Assembly: GCA_963513935.1 (NCBI GenBank)
Contig: OY740767.1
Location: 152,898,431 to 152,962,430 of the forward strand
Length of the DNA: 64,000 nucleotides
Direction: 5' to 3'
From: Aphrophora alni
Lineage: Eukaryota > Arthropoda > Insecta > Hemiptera > Aphrophoridae
Shown: piece after piece, positions 37,090 to 44,080 of the stretch
Layout of the letters: each line of letters starts with the position of its first letter
Position numbering within the stretch: the stretch's first letter is position 1
Position numbers and translations under genes: made by a program
The notes under the pieces: model-generated
Databases searched by the model: none
Told to the model about the DNA's origin: nothing
What the model saw: only the letters and a program-made list of their open reading frames with translations

Positions 37090-40000
37090 GATAAATTTTT
37101 GTTAAATTTATAAAAAAATACATTTTGCAACAACAACTAAACTTGTTTTATACTATATTTTAATACTTATCAGACAAAAACTAGTTTATTAGGTATAAAA
37201 TAGTTTTATAATATAATTATGAAAACATGTACATTGCATCAGACCCATTATTGGTCTAACAAATAGTTAGGCCTACAATGAAATACAAAGTTTCCATGGA
37301 AATAAAGTAGGCCTACCTGGATTTATATGTCCTCAAATTGTTATGAAATAATTTTATTAGTTTCAAAATAATATTTATTATTTATTTAGGGCCTAATTGT
37401 TCAATAATCAAATAAAACAATAATTATAATCTGATGAAATAAAAATTTGGTTACAATAAAACAAACAGTATTGACTAACATTTTGACACAACGTTAGGGT
37501 CAATATCATTGCTGTCAGACTCACTTTCACTTGATTTACGCACATACTCTTCTTCTTCAACGTAATTTACATCATAATTACCATTGACACTTTCACTGTC
37601 ACTCAAAATAAAGCCATTTTCGTCAATACATAGATTTATTTCACTGCTTTGTAACCTCTAGCGCTCCATGTTACTAGTCCACTACTGTTTATTTACTCGC
37701 GTCGTCATCTGTCAAGCAATCGGTCAGTTGTTTACTATCCCACTTCCAAATGCAGTATAGCCAACCCTAAAAGTTATATTATTTTATTCCTTATATTCCA
37801 TAGAACACGGAAAAATCACTCTTGACTGCATACAGCTGGTATCTAGCGTTAAATCGGTGAATTACTTGGTGGCGAGCTGGTCTCGTCAAAGTATTTTACG
37901 GGTTATAGCGCTAGCGGCGAGAAGATCTCGTCAAAGTAGGCCAATGGGTTAACATTAGTCAAACAACATTCAAATCAAATTGTAACCATTAAATTATAAA
38001 AAAGAAATTTAAAATAAGACAAAGAAGTTAACAAAAAAAGGAAAAAGAAGAAACAAAACAAAACTAGAAGACAAAGATTTTTCAAAACAGAGGAGACTGT
38101 GGGCATTGATGGAGGGGCCACTATACCTTCTCAAACAGAGTCTTGTTTGTTTTGTCATTGACTAAGATGGCCATTTTATACGATACGATTGCTTGTGCTT
38201 AAATAAGTTATGTTTTGTGACTTTATAGTGATTTATAGGTTATGTTTTGTCTTATACAGATTAATCTTCATAACTACTGTATATACAACTACAACTATTA
38301 TAAGTGTTTAAACAGCTTATAAAAGTTTTGCTTCAAAATAGTCCTAATTTTTTAGCTATTTTTTTTCCATTTTTTGTGTCAATTTATTATTATTTTTTAA
38401 ATTGATATAAATTTTTTTACCCACTTATATTCAAAATTACATCACACAATTTTTGTATATCTTGAAAAAATTACAAAACTTTGTACGATATTACTGGACA
38501 TTTTTTGATTGCTGACATACTAACTCCATAATTTTTCTCTCATTGCATAAATATATTTTATTCTCCCCTCTGAGAAAAAATAATATATAACAAGTTGGGT
38601 TTTGGGATAATATTATTATTTTTAGGCAACTATGCTGTCTTACCATTAGCATGTTTAGTAATAAACTTATTTCTTGCATGTGCAGCTTTTGATAAATTCA
38701 CTTGATGTTCCTTACTGTCCAAATGTTCTTTATATCCGTCCCATTCTTTCTTCTCTTGTAAACATGGATGACAATAATAAAACCACACATCTCCTTTTCT
38801 GTAGCATGTAACAACTTCACCAAGAGTTCCATCATCAAGTCGCACCTTTGTTTCCAAAATCATTTTCTCCTCTTCTGTTACTTCTTCTTGCAACTAGATT
38901 TAAAAATAAAAAACAATTAATCTCAGTAAAAATATTAACTGAATTAATGGAGAAATACCTATCCTAGTTTCTATTTATAAAAACAAAATGATATTTATTT
39001 GATAAAAATATCAACAATAACTTACAATTTTAATAGGGATGTAGGCTATGCCTAATCATATTTATAAAGATATCAAATATCCTAAAGGCACGCAGTTACA
39101 TAGCGCAGATGTCACTTTCTATAATAGAAAAAGATCTGTTCAACGGTAATTATTAGCAAATTAATCAGTGAAAAAAAAAGACAAAGTGTTATGGTTTCTG
39201 TACAATTTCCATAAAGTGAAATTTGAGGAAGTAATCATTTTAAAACGATGATAAAAATATCGAATCAAGCTGTATCATCACATACATGTTATGTTAGTAC
39301 AGTTTCATATTCAAATGGTCTATATTATGTGAAAGGTATTATATTACATGTATGCAGTTTACTTGGGTTTAAAGGTGACATAATGATATTCAGGGGAATT
39401 AGATCAGATTTATATTCAAATAAATGGACTACAATAATATATTCCATATGAATATAAAGCCATAAATAAACTAATCTAACCAAATAATCATTTAACCACT
39501 TGGATTAGGTTATGTTAGATTTTATGTTTAAATGAACTTTAAATTACTTATAAGGGTAAATTACTTGTACCCTGTATACTTGATTATGAAACCTACCTGT
39601 ATGCGATTTTACAACTGCAGTATACTGGTAAAAATTATTGTTGTTACAGTTTGCAATAAAATGTCATGGCAATTCCGTTTCGGCTGATCCATGTGGTCCG
39701 CTTCCTATTATATAACCTATTCCCGACTTAAGCCATGTTTTCAACACTAATAGTGTGTTATTATTTATCCAAGTTCATCAACCCATCCTAAGTTAAATGG
39801 TTAAATAATTATGGTTAACATGGACTCAGCAAAGGACATCACATTGGCGATGAGATAAAAAATATTGTGTGGGTGTGATTTTAGGTTAGTGAAAATTAAG
39901 ATTTGACGTGTATGAAGAATGTAGCAAGGTACATTTCATCAAATTTCTTAAGTATATTGTAGTGTTATTTCACTAATATTGAATCTTAAATGTAGAAAGG

Positions 40001-43000
40001 TATGTTTAACGAATGTCATTTGAAATGTAGAAAGGTTCATTTCAAGTATCGAAAATAATTCAGCCTAACCTAAAATTTTGAACTATGTTGAACTTGTTTA
40101 ATGTGCTACTTAGGTTAGTTGTGAACAATCTATAATTTTGATTATTTCAATTTGAGGAAATTATGAATTCTGATGATGAGCTAGAACAATTGATTCCATT
40201 ATTACACGATTTTATAGTAATAAAAAGTTCTATTCCTAAACTAAAAATAGCTTTTTAGTTTATGTATTTTTTTACGATTGATATTATTTCCAGTGTTTTA
40301 TTATTTATAAAACAAATACTTTCTCATATTTTCCTTTGTGGTAATTGTACAGAAACCATGTCGTAGTGGTAGTTTTTTCACTTAATGAGCATTTTTTGCT
40401 GATTGAGATTATAATGTTACAAATCCCATCTGAGATTAAAGTAAATAGCTTATAACTCAAAGGCATATAAAGGAACCTAAACACACCAATATAAACAAAC
40501 TATTTTATGAGTAGGCCAACAAAGCAAACCTCTTTTAGAAGTAACAATAAATCTTAGGTTAAAATACGTGTAAATCCAATATTAATAAGTATGAAAGAAA
40601 CTGACTTTGGTAAAAAATCATACTTATGGTCTTGGTTCTTAATGTCAAGAAAATGATATGAGTTTTTAAACTATCATCTAATTCTGAAGCCATTTTATTT
40701 CATTTTTAAATGATCAAATTTTAGTCATATGGATGAGAGTTGGTCAGCTGCTAAATTTTTTCTCCTCTCTGACTATTTAATGTCTAAGTAATTAGATTAG
40801 GACTCCAATAAATAGACCTTATGACTTAACGACTTCCATTTTCTCCTGTATTCCTTATCTAAAGATATTATTTATTTTAGTTTATACTTATTTAGTGTAG
40901 ATTCCAAGAAGACTATATTGTTTATTTATGTTTTCTTAGTTTTATTTTAATTATTTAGGAGATTTATTTATTTTGTGTGTAAAGCATATAATGGTACAAA
41001 TCCTATCTGAGATTAAAATAAATAGCCTATAACTCAAAGGCATATAAAGGAACCTAAATACAACCAATGTAAACAAACTATTTTATGAGTAGGCCAACAA
41101 ACCTAACCTCTATTAGAAGTACCAATAAAGCCTAGGGTTAAAATACTGTACATGTAAATCCAATATTTATAGGTATGAAAGAAACTGACTTTGGTAAATA
41201 ATCAGACGCCTTTAATGTATTAAGACAAATATAACCTAAATAATGTAAATTTAATAGGCTAGTATAACAAACCTGCATATTACATATGTAAATTAGGTCA
41301 AATAGTGTAAACAACAATACAATTAACATAAACAGAACTTATCACAAAGATGTAACAATAACCACTGCACAAGTCGTGATTAGATATATTTTATTTATTT
41401 ATTTAAGTAATCTTTATTTCACTGTAAACACAAGTTGATATTTCCAAACATAAATCAATTCCAATCTTAACAAATTGTTGTAGATATGAGACATAAACAA
41501 AGCAGCCAATGTTGAATACATGACATCATCAGTTAGTGACAACAATGAAATGTTAAAAAACATTATTATTAAAATTTAATCATAGGTGCTGGACTACGAT
41601 AAAAATATGTTTATTACAATTAAATTATTAGTAAATCACTATTATTTCACATCAGAAGATATAAGTATGTAATTACTAGAATAAGTCAATGTTAGAACTG
41701 TATATCAGACGACAGAACTCCGCCATATGCAATGATATCTTGAACCCAGAAGTTATTCAATGGTCAGAAAAATAACAAAATTTTATAAGTAAATAATATT
41801 TCAACATTAGATAAATCAGAATAAATAAACATAAATTTATTTATTAAACAATTGTTTAATAAACAATTATTTAATACATAAGAAATAATAAAAAGAAAAA
41901 CTTTATAAAGAATTCTATTATAATCTCAAACCGAGTCACGTGATTTAGCTAACCAATTGGAATACAAGATGACCATTACGCAAACAAAATCGTAGATAGA
42001 TGGAAGGGAAAAAAAGGAGCCAAGATTTCGATAGTACGAGATAGCATCCTTACAACAGTGGCGTCCCGATGTTGTAAGTCCTGAAGACTGCAGTTGATGA
42101 AGCGTTGCTCCAAGGTAAAGTGTTTTCTTTAAAGTGAACAAAAATAGTAAACTCAGTGTTAACAGAACTTGGTATATTCTGTCAATAAGATAAAAGCAGT
42201 GAACAATAACTATAACAAATTTCAAATAATGTATAAAAACTTTGAACAATTTTCTAAATTCAAAATTATGAAAGCATCATCTACAAGTTTGTTCATGAAC
42301 GGTGCCTAACCCGAGATATTAAAATTCCTTTTTAATAAAAAATTCTTCTTTTTTTAAAATATATATCTATAAAATATATAATGTTATCAAACCTATATTA
42401 TAATAAATGATAGTCTGAGCTACGCCAGTGGGCTACATTTGAGCTATAATTGAATTTAATTATTTAAACCTTGACGCCATGAGACAATAAATGTCTAGAT
42501 TTAATTAAATTGCTGTAATGGAATTTATCATTGCTTACGTATTAAATGAAATATTCTTTTTAATTTATCTAATTTATTCCTAGTAGCCTATATAAGTTTA
42601 GTTGAGTATCCTTCAGATATATACATATTAAAATACAAATATTAAATTATGAATTAAAAAAGAAAAAGAAGGAAATTTTATAATAAGTTTTACATATAAG
42701 CTATAATATGAAAATTATATTTTGATAGCATTTTGTAGGCCTACAGAATCTAAATCTGTAACTTTTGAGATAATTAAAATATAAATGAAGTATTATATCC
42801 TAAGCATTTCTTAGAGGATATGTCTGTTTACTCTTATAAAATTAAAACATTCGCTTACAACAGTCGACATGCTGACAAGTAATAAAATTAGAATATTCCC
42901 TGATCACTACAAAAAACAGAAATACATTAAATGGACAAACCCGCCATACTTGTGTAATAGAATACTAAATCTTACTCTTTTATCTTTGTAGAACTTTGGG

Positions 43001-43140
43001 TAATCTTTGTCTGCAACACCATCCTCTTTATTCCAATCGAGACTTATTTTAATATCACTCTCCTTAGGAAATTCTTTCAGTGAGTCATCTTCTTCGATAT
43101 CATGTAGTTCAAAAATGCCGCTGATTATAGTACCATCCAT
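7201..43140 (-). CDS. Nine-exon gene: matrin/U1-type C2H2 zinc-finger protein with an N/Q/P-rich tail
   Basis: This is the span of a spliced minus-strand gene. The coding exons are 43140-42976, 38893-38644, 36271-36039, 28475-28264, 24244-24177, 18615-18528, 11813-11452, 9150-8928 and 7975-7201. Every junction is GT-AG and the phases chain without conflict. The exons total 2376 nt, i.e. 791 residues plus a TGA stop. Domains: an acidic N-terminus (about 11-45); a first C-x2-C-x12-H-x5-H finger (C96, C99, H112, H118); a second C-x2-C-x11-H-x5-H finger (C190, C193, H205, H211) preceded by a PVIGLEYLVE segment; a helical region (about 217-285); a Lys-rich part (about 310-340); an MSQGNPTF-type tandem repeat (about 380-443); and an Asn/Gln/Ser/Pro-rich tail to 791. 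The finger spacing is that of matrin/U1-type fingers, which often bind structured or double-stranded RNA, so a nuclear RNA-related role is possible but only inferred. I recognise no named orthologue. Extra alternative exons cannot be excluded. Confidence 0.75.
8928..9150 (-). CDS. Zinc-finger gene, exon 8
   Basis: The acceptor is ATTCTTTTTCAG and the donor is AAAAG|GTATGA. It encodes 73 full codons plus split codons at both ends. A degenerate internal repeat is visible: NFSAKxQQxKFxxQAxGNN occurs twice, about 32 residues apart. The sequence is polar and Asn/Gln-rich with no globular domain. The phase fits exons 7 and 9. Confidence 0.7.
9217..9530 (+). repeat. Two-copy direct repeat in intron 8
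   Basis: A roughly 70-bp unit containing GTTTGTATGGATAACCTA, then a CGATAT-CTCAT-GGGTC part, occurs at about 9220-9290 and again at about 9460-9530 with some divergence. It may be the two ends of a short unrecognised element. No terminal inverted repeats were seen. Confidence 0.6.
9820..10420 (-). pseudogene. Tigger/pogo-like transposase N-terminal remnant
   Basis: On the minus strand between about 10400 and 10130 a broken frame reads like the CENP-B/psq-type helix-turn-helix start of Tigger transposases: an MSQIKRK start, an IEIV-type helix, an EGISQ-type turn, a GVSHSTI-like recognition helix, then a KDKDKIK segment, with stops and shifts between them. The sequence at 9830-9880, with TGCACTCGCTTATCGTGCAC and similar GC-rich palindromic words, may be the element's end. 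No catalytic domain remains. Confidence 0.5.
11452..11813 (-). CDS. Zinc-finger gene, exon 7: MSQGN tandem-repeat exon
   Basis: The acceptor is TTTTGTTTCAG before GCATTTATC and the donor is ATTG|GTAAGG. It encodes 120 full codons. The first 40 residues are Pro/Phe/Lys-rich (PFRTPDVPPF and similar). They are followed by about eight 8-residue units of the MSQGNPTF type, the four central ones identical, then a PPLKTLDVPP segment. The repeat also remains open in other frames on both strands because the 24-bp unit lacks stops in them. The frame chosen is the only one that joins both neighbouring exons in phase and keeps the Pro-rich flanks. Confidence 0.75.
11513..11706. repeat. 24-bp coding minisatellite
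   Basis: The unit is CCTTGGGACATAAATGTAGG plus ATTA. Four consecutive copies are identical, and diverged copies flank them on both sides, with units such as CCTTGGGGATCAAATGGAGG. This gives 8-9 recognisable units. The graded decay toward the edges suggests recent expansion of the centre. It lies wholly inside exon 7 of the zinc-finger gene. Confidence 0.9.
11878..12412 (-). pseudogene. Mariner transposase C-terminal remnant
   Basis: On the minus strand, broken frames carry a pattern of mariner C-termini: an HxAHPQIA-like block, TIFNW then QFDHP (compare the W-x-x-x-DHPPYSPDLAPSD region), an HFHVF-like DYHLF equivalent, and farther on SQAASFYNGGI and GNYL, which in mariners lie near the C-terminus. 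Stops and frameshifts are frequent. The GATATCAAGAAAGTAAGTTC near 11890 may be the terminal repeat. The 87-88 codon frames here are pieces of this remnant. Confidence 0.5.
12415..16250 (+). mobile_element. Degenerate non-LTR retrotransposon, Loa/R1-like
   Basis: This is one full-length-looking but heavily mutated element, visibly richer in G+C than its surroundings. It has about 540 bp of non-coding 5' sequence, a decayed ORF2 starting about 12957, and an A-rich 3' end at 16224-16250. ORF2 blocks in order: an endonuclease start (VIQINLHHSKPA), IALIQEPW, DANSHYQADWG, an RT fingers region (FRPISLTSFILKTLEKLV), TRGCPQGG, the catalytic YADD (about 14580), KYLGVILDK, an RNase H-like part (about 15350-15600), and a terminal Cys/His knuckle (about 15845-15900). 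RNase H after RT fits the Loa clade better than R1, but that is inference. It lies antisense within intron 6 of the zinc-finger gene. Confidence 0.85.
12957..16080 (+). pseudogene. ORF2 (endonuclease-RT-RNase H) of the Loa-like element
   Basis: Five or more open pieces (13187-13453, 13946-14218, 14402-14893 and 15821-16021 are the largest) belong to one ancestral frame, interrupted by stops and indels. The RT motif is intact as GYADD, with PQGG upstream, but no continuous protein can be made. The 133-codon minus-strand frame at 15295-15696 is the antisense shadow of the RNase H part. Confidence 0.8.
16531..17426 (-). mobile_element. Internally deleted mariner-like element with ~100-bp terminal inverted repeats
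   Basis: The element begins CCGGGTGTTTCA at 16531 and ends with the complement at 17426, with TA on both sides (16529-16530 and 17427-17428). The inverted repeats stay similar for about 100 bp. On the minus strand the transposase starts at 17267 (MAKMATSEQKAFCVLQ), an N-terminal helix-turn-helix of the DUF4817 type. It jumps after NNICRWYY directly into the catalytic part, so several hundred bases are missing. FQQDGAPPHW and WPPRSPDLTP are present. A frameshift separates these from the C-terminal piece (FYLWGFIKDRVYVP). Non-autonomous, but the ends look usable. Confidence 0.85.
17433..18527. other. Intron 6 sequence with unexplained short open frames
   Basis: The minus-strand frame at 17461-17676 and plus-strand frame at 17774-18094 have fairly ordinary residue composition for this AT-rich DNA (the latter includes RGSHGTTTLAANQN), and the text around 18100-18190 is less AT-rich. 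I do not recognise either. They may be decayed transposon coding sequence. There is no splice context to attach them to the host gene. Confidence 0.3.
18528..18615 (-). CDS. Zinc-finger gene, exon 6 (Lys-rich)
   Basis: The acceptor is TTTGACAG before TGACATC and the donor is AAGAA|GTAAGT. It encodes 28 full codons, Lys/Glu/Asn-rich (KWKPLKEKNEKYFK). A second possible acceptor 14 bp inside would break the phase with exon 5, so the outer one was chosen. Confidence 0.65.
19258..19520 (+). repeat. Dispersed repeat family, copy 3
   Basis: It opens GTCGTTTCAAGGC followed by an A-run, then CCCTAGCCCTTGAATACTCT, GAACAAGAGTTGGTCAAGAG, GACCTGATAGGAAG, a degraded DYMKKG-equivalent block, and ends after GGGACCCCTGAG. 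The order of blocks matches the other three copies. The peptide frame is broken. Confidence 0.65.
20007..20046. repeat. (TA)n microsatellite
   Basis: About 40 bp of uninterrupted TA. Confidence 0.9.
20308..20333 (+). repeat. Left terminal inverted repeat of the pogo-like element
   Basis: CCGTAAGGTGGGGTTACTTT plus GCTCCA. It differs from the right end only at the ninth base (T here, C in the right copy read inward). Confidence 0.95.
20337..20754. promoter_or_regulatory. Subterminal transposase-binding-like motifs, left end
   Basis: GATACTTTGCACCAT lies just inside the left terminal repeat (20339-20353). A head-to-head pair, GGGGATACTTTGCTCCA (20712-20728) and TGGAGCAAAGTAACCCC (20738-20754), lies farther in. 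The shared core RTACTTTGCWCCA is the inner half of the terminal repeat, so these are probable extra transposase sites. Binding is inferred. Confidence 0.65.
20585..21042 (+). other. Probable 5' UTR intron of the pogo-like transposase gene
   Basis: The donor ATCAG|GTAAGG at 20584/20585 and acceptor TTGTTGTGTTTCAG at 21042 bracket 458 bp. The exon after the acceptor begins GAGAAATATGCC, placing the ATG at 21050 eight nucleotides into it. This favours 21050 over the in-frame ATG at 21017, which would lie inside the intron. Confidence 0.6.
21050..23014 (+). CDS. Pogo-like transposase, 654 aa, full length
   Basis: Cut-and-paste DDE transposase. It starts MPRKYERK with a psq-type helix-turn-helix (about 15-55, including RKAEAHFGIPRRTI), followed by a CENP-B-type second DNA-binding domain (about 65-135, ending GKEWLRSFLKRNP). 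In the catalytic core, the candidate acidic residues are D176 (NYDESN), D284 (IGDNLSSH) and D320 (HLTQPLDVAFF), with 35 residues between the last two. A PMKKKRKV nuclear-localisation-like stretch sits at 426-433. An acidic linker and a small C-terminal domain rich in Trp and aromatic residues follow (about 585-654). The start is set by the upstream splice acceptor; an in-frame ATG at 21017 would add 11 hydrophobic residues. The internal frames at 21571-21987 (minus), 21967-22185 and 22773-22964 are shadows. Confidence 0.93.
   Translation: MPRKYERKLGSRQYMDYSSDKLNECLSAIRNGTMTTRKAEAHFGIPRRTIINKMKGYHSSKPGKPAIFSVEEEKTFVDCVFSMSEFGFPVNELELRCIVNAYLSRIGRQVKQFTNNFPGKEWLRSFLKRNPEVTVRFAANIKKSRASINEVTLREYIQNLNQVLIDVPPSNIFNYDESNLTDDPGSKRVLTKRGVKYPENIRNASKASVSLMMCGSAIGEVLPPYIVYKSKNMWSTWTEGGPVGCRYNNSKSGWFTTEIFTDWFQTIVLPKLKKLEGKKVLIGDNLSSHINDIVLKLCIENNVCFVCLPPNSTHLTQPLDVAFFRPFKCAWRKILGSYKESQAGIQNAVLQKQHFPLLLKKLMDAMAPTSVQNLVSGFRKCGIFPCDVDVLLERLPGITCEKETIEDSFKEFLSKKRDIVVGNTVPMKKKRKVNVAAGKSIAHEVYRYVDDVVPVPVPVLTDVGSSKQVSIVNQEKSKESLQKTVDEHHLNTVDLINSNKIVNVQEVLSEVKIKKKKINSKQSLDYRYQSSSEGEDAFSLHDSSSGIEDFQDLFPENKELQNIFGKTFRPLNKKIGEYVVFSYEGEVFPGIIEHFTDERVVISSMQRSTKAWKWPTKPDKMVYTWDKILGCINPPRPINKRGFFLVPELSDIWF
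23054..23412 (+). repeat. ~102-bp tandem repeat downstream of the transposase gene
   Basis: About 3.5 units begin at about 23056, 23157, 23260 and 23363, each starting with a CAAATTAACATTT-like word. Full units include TTTTTAAT, TAATAG, TTTGTTTAT, GTGCAAAGTTT and TTATTGTATTATAACATT. The GTGCAAAGT word resembles the subterminal motif. An AATAAA in the third unit (about 23262) could be a polyadenylation signal. Confidence 0.8.
23406..23444. promoter_or_regulatory. Subterminal transposase-binding-like motifs, right end
   Basis: GGTGCAAAGTATCC (23406-23419) and GGGATACTTTGCACCA (23429-23444) form an inverted pair. They mirror the pair inside the left end, giving the element a symmetric arrangement of motifs. 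Confidence 0.65.
23605..23630 (-). repeat. Right terminal inverted repeat of the pogo-like element
   Basis: TGGAGCAAAGTAACCCCGCC plus TTACGG, followed by TA. It is the complement of the left end with one mismatch. Confidence 0.95.
24177..24244 (-). CDS. Zinc-finger gene, exon 5 (68 bp)
   Basis: The acceptor is TTGATATAATTTCAG and the donor is GTCAAG|GTAAGT. Only one frame is open through it, encoding TKAKTFEECVCLTHLHLS with split codons at both ends. That frame is the one compatible with exons 4 and 6, and this is the main support for so short an exon. Confidence 0.65.
24540..24620. repeat. Cluster of two short palindromes
   Basis: ACTAAAAGTGTTTTGACACT plus CTTAGT forms an imperfect stem-loop. 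Next to it GAGCATATATATGCTC is a perfect 16-bp palindrome. The preceding TTCAGAAAGTAAGTACCATT resembles a mariner end, so this may be a relic terminus. Confidence 0.45.
25030..28260. other. Intron 4, AT-rich, nothing recognised
   Basis: No exon, transposon protein or clear repeat was found by eye. Short open frames here have no motif support. Confidence 0.4.
28264..28475 (-). CDS. Zinc-finger gene, exon 4 (helical region after finger 2)
   Basis: The acceptor is TTATGTGCAG before TTCATG and the donor is CATTTTAG|GTACAA. It starts in phase 0 and continues FMFFPTALEKLKQFATTHAK, then GVIGHVAARIETEYGRLKP. The peptide looks helical and well folded, unlike the tail exons. It directly follows finger 2, so it may be an extension of that domain. 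The 70-codon and upstream parts of the frames around 28417-28629 are intronic. Confidence 0.75.
28585..29690. repeat. Degenerate ~190-300-bp tandem repeat in intron 3
   Basis: About five units in the same orientation are marked by a GTAATAGTAAAGAAT-like word at about 28685, 28983, 29200, 29416 and 29604. Each is preceded by a TAGCTAAG/TTTTAAAGTAT part and followed by CATAACATAAACTTCAGTTC, an ATCTATAT-TTAAAA part, and a T-rich block. Other shared parts are TGAAATATGAAGATAATTTGA and CATCACAATTGGAATAGTC. Spacing varies from about 190 to 300 bp. It begins about 110 bp upstream of exon 4's acceptor. Confidence 0.75.
29700..33310. other. Intron 3, mostly unrecognised AT-rich sequence
   Basis: No coding exon was recognised. 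The section at about 31150-31560 is less AT-rich and has words (ACACACATACTGACATCATT) that resemble the 3' untranslated ends of RTE-type retrotransposons, but I found no coding part. A (TA)n run occupies about 32890-32930. Confidence 0.35.
33313..35475 (+). mobile_element. Decayed Tigger/pogo-like DNA transposon (2.16 kb)
   Basis: The ends CAGTAGAACTCCAATTATCC (33313) and the complement of CAGTAGAGCTCTAATTATCC (ending 35475) are flanked by TA on both sides. The transposase on the plus strand is broken. Recognisable blocks are MSTKHKRVVLSLK (helix-turn-helix start, about 33564), DPELLYNGDETGLNWK (first catalytic Asp, about 33940), LLIIDNAPTHE (second, about 34290) and LPPNVTSL followed by a stop and PMDQDV (third, about 34375-34415). 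The frames at 34512-34814 and 34973-35233 are its C-terminal scraps. It lies antisense in intron 3 of the zinc-finger gene. Confidence 0.88.
36039..36271 (-). CDS. Zinc-finger gene, exon 3: second matrin-type finger
   Basis: The acceptor is ATTATATTTACAG and the donor is TATTTT|GTGAGT. It encodes 77 full codons. PVIGLEYLVE leads into YYCLLCDILG and a helix with HMSSEKHYLKYF. The Cys and His spacing (C-x2-C-x11-H-x5-H) fits the matrin/U1 finger class. The phase joins exon 2 (split Asp codon) and exon 4 (phase 0). A TTG near the start is not a start codon. Confidence 0.8.
36330..36540 (+). pseudogene. Reverse-transcriptase fragment of a non-LTR retrotransposon
   Basis: One open stretch reads NRLEKTAGEEQFGFRQGKST, then IYMLGQITEKRREYGKDT. 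This matches the RT finger region common in non-LTR elements, where E-E-Q-F/Y-G-F-R-x-G-x-S-T is conserved. The downstream D of the FVDLEKAYD equivalent is mutated (CTNIKKADE). About 200 bp is preserved, in intron 2 and antisense to the host gene. Confidence 0.75.
36888..37948 (-). mobile_element. piggyBac-like element, internally deleted
   Basis: The ends are CCCATTGGCCTAC (36888) and its complement GTAGGCCAATGGG (ending 37948). TTAA follows on the right, and ATAA, probably a mutated TTAA, precedes on the left. On the minus strand at about 37660-37490 a frame encodes an acidic SEINLCIDENGFILSDSESV stretch, then NYVEEEEYVRKSSESESDSN, as expected for the acidic N-terminus of a piggyBac transposase. 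No catalytic part was found. Inside the right end GGCGAGNNGRTCTCGTCAAA is repeated. A (TA)n tract at 37046-37087 lies within it. Confidence 0.7.
38644..38893 (-). CDS. Zinc-finger gene, exon 2: first matrin-type finger
   Basis: The acceptor is TTTTAAATCTAG before TTGCAAG (phase 0) and the donor is GCTAATG|GTAAGA. The acidic start (LQEEVTEEEK) is followed by a short beta-rich segment (VRLDDGTLGEVVTCYRKGDV) and the finger WFYYCHPCLQEKKEW...HLDSKEH (C96, C99, H112, H118 of the full protein). The spacing is C-x2-C-x12-H-x5-H. Confidence 0.82.
40411..41204 (+). repeat. Direct duplication of ~215 bp in intron 1
   Basis: 40411-40621 and 40988-41204 match along their length. Shared stretches include AACTCAAAGGCATATAAAGG, AACAAACTATTTTATGAGTA and ATGAAAGAAACTGACTTTGG, with scattered substitutions and small indels. 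About 370 bp of unrelated sequence separates them. It may be an old segmental duplication, or two copies of an unrecognised element. Confidence 0.88.
42976..43140 (-). CDS. Zinc-finger gene, exon 1 (start codon)
   Basis: It encodes 55 codons from ATG at 43138-43140 to the donor AAAAGA|GTAAGA. The product is acidic (LHDIEEDDSLKEF, DWNKEDG) with no folded domain visible. A probable non-coding upstream part begins at the acceptor TTTTAATTACAG (first exon base 43185), so at least one 5' UTR exon lies farther right. I could not locate it. Confidence 0.75.
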
Positions 43141-43585
43141 TTTACAAAATTAATATTTAAATTAACTTTCTTGATGTTTTTTTTCCTGTAATTAAAATCA
43201 AATTATAAATTAAAGCTGAACTATATTTATATGACCATAATACTGATGTTCTCTTATACAATGTGTTCATTTTACAACAGGAATATAGGAAAATGCACTC
43301 TAACTTTAGAACTGGCAGGATTAACTCTTAGCATACAATTGTATTTATAGTGGCATATAAGTGTTTCTTCTAAAACGTATATAACACATTTATTAAATGT
43401 GATTTTCTTCATAAAACAATATAGATAAACTACTAAAATAATGTATAAATTGAAAATTTTAAGTATATCTAAATGATTTTGAGAAAAAATCCAAATATTT
43501 GGTATAATATAAAAATAAAATCTGAAAAAATTCAAAATCCACAAAGTATACAATAACTGATTTATGTTTTAGCTTTAACTAACAT

Positions 43586-43710
43586 TAAAAAGCCTCACGT
43601 TGAGGTGCCAAATTTACAATAAGTTGAAATGTTCAACTTTACCTTTTATATTTCTATTATAAATAAAAAGCCTCAAGTTGGAGTGTCATTTTACAATAAA
43701 TTAAACTTTT
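43586..43710. repeat. Short direct repeat
   Basis: AAAAAGCCTCACGTTGAGGT followed by an ATTTACAATAA-like part recurs about 80 bp later as AAAAAGCCTCAAGTTGGAGT with the same continuation. It is probably a small local duplication. Confidence 0.6.
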
Positions 43711-44080
43711 ATTAATATTATATAGCAAAACTTACAATGAATCAAATTTGAATTAATGAAATAATTTTCTTAGTCCTTTATTAATGTTCTTTGACTTATA
43801 TCTCTATTGTTCTCTATATTCAATTTTTAAGTTTTTTTTTTTTAGTTTTTTACTATCTTAATAAAAAAATTTAAAAAACACTAAATATAACACTAAAATA
43901 ATAATTTAAATCATTAAAATAAAAAAAAAAAAATGTTTACATAGGAGTCTATTCATTATTACACACATAAATTAGCTAATAATAAATATATTCTAAGAGC
44001 ACTCTTAATCACGGGTTCGGGTTAGGTGCCAGCTTTTTACAAACTCTATTATTAGCACAAACATAAATTGAGATAATTAA

